A program made the translations under genes and the position numbers. Positions 10,167-13,666 of a stretch of DNA of 13,666 nucleotides are shown here, piece by piece. Position 1 is the first letter of the stretch. Each line of letters starts with the position of its first letter. This DNA is from JBCCZC01 sp039188505. Lineage in GTDB: Bacteria > Pseudomonadota > Gammaproteobacteria > Xanthomonadales > SZUA-38. A model generated the notes under the pieces. It ran no database searches. It worked only from the letters and a program-made list of their open reading frames with translations, and had not been told where the DNA came from. The stretch spans positions 1 to 13,666 of the forward strand of contig JBCCZC010000127.1 in assembly GCA_039188505.1 (NCBI GenBank). Direction: 5' to 3'.

Positions 10167-12347
10167 ATGGTGGAGCCGATGCGACACCTGGCCGCTCTCC
10201 TGCTGTTGGCCGCCGCTGGCGCCCCCGGCGCCTTCGAACGCGGCCTCTACTTCGACCCCGCGCGCAACGGCCATGGCTTTGCCCTCGAGCGCGTCGGTGA
10301 CGCCTGGGTCCTGGTCTTCTATAGCTACGACGCGGCGGGCGTGCCCGAGTGGTACCTCTCGGTGGCGGCCGAGAGCGCGGGCGTCATTCAGGGCCCCCTC
10401 GACCGCTTCCGCTACGACGTGGCCGCGACGCCACCGCAGCAGCTCGAGTCCCGCGCAGGCGCCTTCGCGCTCGCCGCCGACCCGCGGTGCCCCGGATCCC
10501 TGGCGTTCTCCTGGGAACTGGCTGGCGAGGGAACCACGTGGTGTGTCGAACGCCTCATCGATCGAACCAACCGACCGCAGCGGGATTTCGGCGGTGTGTG
10601 GTTCGCGCGCGACCCCGCGGATGTCGGCTGGGGCATGACGCTCGACTTCGCGGGCGAGTCGACCGCTGTAGCCGTTGTCTTCTACTACGACGTCGACGGG
10701 TCCCCTCGCTGGGCGCTCGGCACGGGCGAGGGCGGGGGCGGCGCGTACGCGGTGCCGCTCCAGGATTTTCGCGGCTACTGTCGACGCTGCGACGCCGCGC
10801 CACTGGGGGCGGCGGACGCCGGCCCCGTCACCTTTGCACTGGCCGCCGAACGCGGTCCGATCAGCGGGACCATCGAGCTCGCCATCGAGGATTCCGCCGC
10901 CAATCCGTGGCGTCGCGACGCCGCCATCCAGGCGCTATCCGACCCCGAGCGCGGTCTGATCGCCCTGCCCGCGACCCTCAGCGCCGCGGAGCCCGTGGCC
11001 TTCCTCGGCGCGACCGTCATTCCCATGACGGACAATGATACGCTGCTTGCGGACCACACGATCGTCGTACGCGACGGGCTCATCGAGGACCTGGGACCGC
11101 GGTCGGCGGTCGCGATTCCGTCGGATGCCCGCCTCGTGGACGCCCGGGACCATTTCCTGACGCCCGGTCTCAGCGAGATGCACCTGCACATCACCGTTGG
11201 TGGCCCCCAGGCCGCACGTGACGCAGGCACACTCATGATCGCGAATGGGGTGACCACCGCCTTCAACGTCGGCGACGCCTTCTCCCTGGACGTGCCGGAC
11301 CTCGCCCGGGAGTTCGCCGACGGCGCCACCCTGGGCCCCACCCTCTACACGGCCAACGTCGCCTACGGTCCGAACGACAACGCCGATGCCGGCCGGACCG
11401 TACGCAACGGCCGGGAGGCCACCGCCTATGCCGAGCGCCTGGCGGCCGCCGGCTACGACTTCCTGAAGGTGTATTGGGGCATCCCGGTACTGGCCTTTCG
11501 CCAGTATGTCGCCGACGGCGACCGACTCGACATGCCCGTGATCGGCCACCTACCGCTGCTCCAGCCGATGGAGACGTCGCTGGCGGGCGGGCAGGTCATG
11601 GCGGTCCACATCCAGGAGCCCTACGTCACGCTGATGAACCGCCGGGAGGACCCGACGCTCATCCGGCCCGCGGCAGAGCTGATGCTCCGCTACGGCACCT
11701 ATCTGACCCCCACGCTCGCCGTCTTCGAGTCCTATACCTCGATCCTCGGCGGCGACACGGAGGCTTTCAACGCGCTCATCAATCGGGAAGGCTCGCGCTA
11801 CCAGCCGCTCTCGATCCGGAATGCCTGGCGCAGCTATTTCGACCGGCCGTTCATCCAGGACGTGGCCAACGGCAGCCTCGATGGGCAGTTCGACTTCTTC
11901 ATGCGCATGACGGGCGAGTTCGATGCGGCCGGTGTGCCCCTGCTCGTCGGCACGGACGCGCCCGGCTTTCCCGGCGTGATGTCCGGCTACGGGGCCATTG
12001 AGGAGCTGCGCCTGTTCGTGAAGGCGGGTATTCCGCCAGCCCGTGCCTTCGCCGCCGCGACCCGCAACGCCGGCGCCTTCATCGACGACACGCTCGCCCC
12101 GGATCGCGCCTTCGGCACGATCGAAACCGGCAAGGTGGCGGACCTGCTACTGCTCGAAGCCGATCCCCGGCTCGATATCGAGCACGTCACCCGGCGCGTC
12201 GGCGTCATGTCCCGGGGCCGCTGGTTCTCGGCCGACGATCTCCAGGCGAAGCTCGAAGCGCTGCCGCTGTTCCGCAAGGACAACTCGGCCGGCGACTGGG
12301 ACCCCGACCGCCTGCCGTTCTGCGCCGATCATCTCCACCTGCATTAG
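10167..12347 (+). CDS. Exported amidohydrolase with duplicated N-terminal beta-rich module
   Basis: The 726-residue protein has three parts. A hydrophobic leader (RHLAALLLLAAAGAPGA) suggests Sec export; its cleavage motif is imperfect (Pro at -3 before F23), and a start at the ATG 10179-10181 would give a cleaner signal peptide. Two related beta-rich modules follow (about 23-110 and 141-225), each with an F-x-x-G/V-x-Y/W-F...G-x-G/W-x-x-L...F-Y-x-Y-D-x-x-G-x-P-x-W pattern; C108/C126 and C205/C208 could form disulfides. From about 275 comes an amidohydrolase-superfamily domain: GLSEMHLHI gives H339 and H341, DFLKVYW gives K434 (likely carboxylated), PVIGHL gives H461, AVHIQEPY gives H481, and LVGTDAPG gives D597. 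This His-x-His/Lys/His/His/Asp set resembles the prolidase/imidazolonepropionase-like binuclear group. TIETGKVADLLLLEADP is the usual C-terminal strand. The substrate is unknown; a periplasmic peptidase or amidase is one guess. The tail ends HLHLH. Confidence 0.85.
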   Translation: MVEPMRHLAALLLLAAAGAPGAFERGLYFDPARNGHGFALERVGDAWVLVFYSYDAAGVPEWYLSVAAESAGVIQGPLDRFRYDVAATPPQQLESRAGAFALAADPRCPGSLAFSWELAGEGTTWCVERLIDRTNRPQRDFGGVWFARDPADVGWGMTLDFAGESTAVAVVFYYDVDGSPRWALGTGEGGGGAYAVPLQDFRGYCRRCDAAPLGAADAGPVTFALAAERGPISGTIELAIEDSAANPWRRDAAIQALSDPERGLIALPATLSAAEPVAFLGATVIPMTDNDTLLADHTIVVRDGLIEDLGPRSAVAIPSDARLVDARDHFLTPGLSEMHLHITVGGPQAARDAGTLMIANGVTTAFNVGDAFSLDVPDLAREFADGATLGPTLYTANVAYGPNDNADAGRTVRNGREATAYAERLAAAGYDFLKVYWGIPVLAFRQYVADGDRLDMPVIGHLPLLQPMETSLAGGQVMAVHIQEPYVTLMNRREDPTLIRPAAELMLRYGTYLTPTLAVFESYTSILGGDTEAFNALINREGSRYQPLSIRNAWRSYFDRPFIQDVANGSLDGQFDFFMRMTGEFDAAGVPLLVGTDAPGFPGVMSGYGAIEELRLFVKAGIPPARAFAAATRNAGAFIDDTLAPDRAFGTIETGKVADLLLLEADPRLDIEHVTRRVGVMSRGRWFSADDLQAKLEALPLFRKDNSAGDWDPDRLPFCADHLHLH

Positions 12348-12365
12348 CCCGTCGTTGCGAACCGG

Positions 12366-13073
12366 CTACGAGTGCGCGTTCCGTTGCAGTCCGCGAATCC
12401 GCTCCCAGAGCAGCGCGACAGGCCAACGAAAGGACAAGGCCTCGACGCAGCGCTCCAGCCATCCGTCCCGCGAACCGAGCCGATCGATCGACCGCTCCAG
12501 GTCACGACGAATGGCGTCTCCATAGGCGCGCTCCGCCTTCGCGACAGCCGATCTGAGAATCGGCGCCGGACATTCGAGCATGGCCAGGTCGATGAGATCG
12601 CGGTTGAAGACCCCGTCGTCCGCGTACCGATCGGTGTTCGCCAGCAGCTTGCTCGCTGCAAGGTCGCGCAGCGTCAGCGTCGGAATCGTACAGAGCTGCT
12701 CATCCTCCCCGGGCGTGTCCAGATCAATCCGCGCTTCGAAGATGATCTCGAACTTGATCGGCGAATCGCCAACGGTGAGGCGCGTCCGGATGCCGTACTG
12801 GTCGGCACGGAGGCTGCCGATCTGCCCAACCAGACCGGGTACCTTGAAGAGTGGAGCCAGGTCGCCGTCCCCGGACCCGAGCAGCCTGCGCAGGGACCGG
12901 AAGCCCGCTAGGTCGGACGTCAGAAAATCGATGCCCACCGATTCGCGGTACTCACCACGCAGCAGCACGATCGCAGTGCCCCCGCCGAAATAGCAGCCGT
13001 GCTCGCGCAGCGTCGAACTCTCGAGAGCTCGGAGCACCTGCTCGATCTGACGATGTCGCGGCCGCTCGAACAC
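12366..13073 (-). CDS. AbiEii/AbiGii (MenT-like) nucleotidyltransferase toxin, with altered DxD motif
   Basis: A 235-residue protein of the AbiEii/AbiGii toxin family (PF08843, formerly DUF1814). Visible motifs are YFGGGTAIVL (28-37), then R-E-S-V-G-I-D-F-L (43-51). Further on are I-K-F-E-I-I-F-E (106-113), L-R-D-L-A-A-S-K-L-L-A-N-T-D-R (135-149), and N-R-D-L-I-D-L-A (157-164). Family toxins transfer nucleotides to targets such as tRNA acceptor ends (shown for the MenT members). The catalytic motif normally reads S-x-D-I/L-D; here the first Asp is Gly47 (codon GGC at 12933-12935), while Asp49 remains. One base change (GAC to GGC) would explain it, so the protein may be inactive or changed in metal use. 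It starts with GTG at 13071-13073, one base after the upstream stop (TGAGGTG), which indicates coupled translation with the regulator. It converges on the amidohydrolase gene across 18 nt. Confidence 0.82.
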   Translation of the reverse strand: MFERPRHRQIEQVLRALESSTLREHGCYFGGGTAIVLLRGEYRESVGIDFLTSDLAGFRSLRRLLGSGDGDLAPLFKVPGLVGQIGSLRADQYGIRTRLTVGDSPIKFEIIFEARIDLDTPGEDEQLCTIPTLTLRDLAASKLLANTDRYADDGVFNRDLIDLAMLECPAPILRSAVAKAERAYGDAIRRDLERSIDRLGSRDGWLERCVEALSFRWPVALLWERIRGLQRNAHS

Positions 13074-13074
13074 C

Positions 13075-13545
13075 TCAGGCGTCGTCGCCGAAGAGCGACC
13101 GCAGCGACTCGATCAGAGTCCGCTCGGCGGGGTCGATCGCATCCCAGTCGATATGGCGCGCGTTCCGGTCATAGATGTCATGGGCCTCACGGGGTGATAG
13201 CGCATCCGTGCCCGTAACCTGCCAGGCCAAGGCCATCAGCTGCGGGTAAGCGGCCAATTCAACGCGCAGGGGAACGACATCCGGCAGATTGTGCGCCGGC
13301 TGAAGTGGCTCGCCGAGATGAAAGTTCAGCCCGAGTACGGCCAGGGCGTTGAACCACGCCGCAATGGAGACGGAGGGCGTTCCAGCCTCGATCCGGTGCC
13401 AGGTCACCCGTGACATACGGGCCGCCTGGGCCGCCGCCGTCGCGCTCACCCCGAGTGCCTTACGCCGCTGGCGGATGCATGCGCCCAGATCCGCGATACG
13501 CGCTCCCAGAGCTTGAGTTTCGATTAGTTCGACGCGGCCAGGCAT
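13075..13545 (-). CDS. XRE-family helix-turn-helix regulator, probable cognate antitoxin
   Basis: With the chosen ATG (13543-13545) the protein has 156 residues. Residues about 14-72 form a Cro/C1-type helix-turn-helix: LGARIADLGACIRQRRKALG, then SATAAAQAARMSRVTWHRIEAG, where the second half is the recognition helix with its W-x-x-I-E-x-G end. A separate C-terminal domain (about 93-156) has LRVELAAYPQLMALAWQV, LSPREAHDIYDRNARHIDWD and ERTLIESLRSLFG; this tail likely binds the toxin. Together with the AbiEii-type gene one base downstream it forms a two-gene toxin-antitoxin-like operon, and DNA binding suggests it represses its own promoter. The frame is open to an ATG at 13609-13611, but those 22 extra codons are AT-rich, run across the -10-like TATAAA and the palindromes, and encode Ile/Lys/Tyr-rich residues unlike the rest. 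An AGAGA lies about 9 nt before the chosen ATG. Confidence 0.8.
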   Translation of the reverse strand: MPGRVELIETQALGARIADLGACIRQRRKALGVSATAAAQAARMSRVTWHRIEAGTPSVSIAAWFNALAVLGLNFHLGEPLQPAHNLPDVVPLRVELAAYPQLMALAWQVTGTDALSPREAHDIYDRNARHIDWDAIDPAERTLIESLRSLFGDDA

Positions 13546-13557
13546 GAATGGGATCTC

Positions 13558-13576
13558 TAAAATGTATCTCATTTTA
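13558..13576. repeat. Inverted repeat, putative operator near the antitoxin start
   Basis: TAAAATG (13558-13564) and CATTTTA (13570-13576) are a perfect 7-bp inverted repeat with a 5-bp centre. On the minus strand it runs from the -10-like element into the expected transcription start, where a bound repressor would block RNA polymerase. Its right arm is shared with the larger palindrome. Confidence 0.6.
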
Positions 13577-13605
13577 TACAGTTTAGAATTTTTGTACAAA
13601 ATGAG
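13568..13605. repeat. Long imperfect palindrome, putative operator of the toxin-antitoxin operon
   Basis: CTCATTTTATACA (13568-13580) pairs with TGTACAAAATGAG (13593-13605) at 12 of 13 positions, around a 12-nt AT-rich centre. It encloses the probable promoter and shares the CATTTT half-site with the adjacent smaller palindrome. This looks like an operator for the helix-turn-helix protein encoded just downstream; binding is inferred. Confidence 0.6.
13573..13601 (-). promoter_or_regulatory. Candidate promoter of the toxin-antitoxin operon
   Basis: On the minus strand a TATAAA -10-like hexamer lies at 13573-13578. Possible but weak -35 hexamers are TTGTAC (13594-13599, 15-nt spacer) and TTTTGT (13596-13601, 17-nt spacer). 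Transcription would begin near 13565, which agrees with translation from the ATG at 13543-13545 and not with the longer frame. The stretch 13551-13620 is strikingly AT-rich in an otherwise GC-rich window. The last 46 bases (13621-13666) return to high GC and show no feature I can support. Confidence 0.5.
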
Positions 13606-13666
13606 AATCATTATGAATGAAGGCCGGGGTCGCCCGAACCGATCCGCTCCAAGCAGACCATGACTC

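Noticed and set aside
13546..13611. N-terminal extension of the helix-turn-helix protein by 22 residues.
   Set aside because: It would have to be transcribed from upstream of the TATAAA element and would put the palindromic operator inside the coding region.

Overview
The window is GC-rich bacterial chromosome. Nearly every stretch is coding, the gaps are short, and GTG starts and stop/start overlaps are used. The gene families (E. coli-type GlgC, GlgA, GlgB, GlgP and GlgX, a WaaE-like glycosyltransferase, a TIGR01777 epimerase) suggest a Gram-negative proteobacterium, most likely a gammaproteobacterium. No rRNA or other marker is present to prove this.

Bases 1-10052 are a single run of seven genes on the minus strand. 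In transcription order they are: a TIGR01777-type NAD(P)-dependent epimerase fused to a SRPBCC domain, a family 2 glycosyltransferase, glgP, glgB, glgC, glgA and the first 93 codons of glgX, which leaves the window at base 1. Spacing in the glg part is 12, 12, 3 and -4 nt, so these genes almost certainly form one operon. It is a complete glycogen toolkit: GlgC makes ADP-glucose, GlgA elongates, GlgB branches, GlgP phosphorolyses and GlgX debranches the limit dextrin. The larger gap in front of glgP (about 87 nt, with a small hairpin) is the likeliest place for a second promoter.

A 114-nt divergent intergenic region (10053-10166) separates this run from a plus-strand gene. That gene encodes an apparently exported 726-residue amidohydrolase with two copies of a beta-rich N-terminal module in front of a metal-dependent hydrolase domain.

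Convergent to it, after an 18-nt gap, is a minus-strand toxin-antitoxin-like pair: an XRE-type helix-turn-helix protein followed by an AbiEii/AbiGii (MenT-like) nucleotidyltransferase one base downstream. The pair is preceded by a conspicuous AT-rich island with nested palindromes and a -10-like TATAAA, which looks like an autoregulated promoter-operator. The toxin carries Gly where the family's first metal-binding Asp is expected. This accessory module and its operator are the most unusual part of the window; the rest is recognisable housekeeping metabolism.
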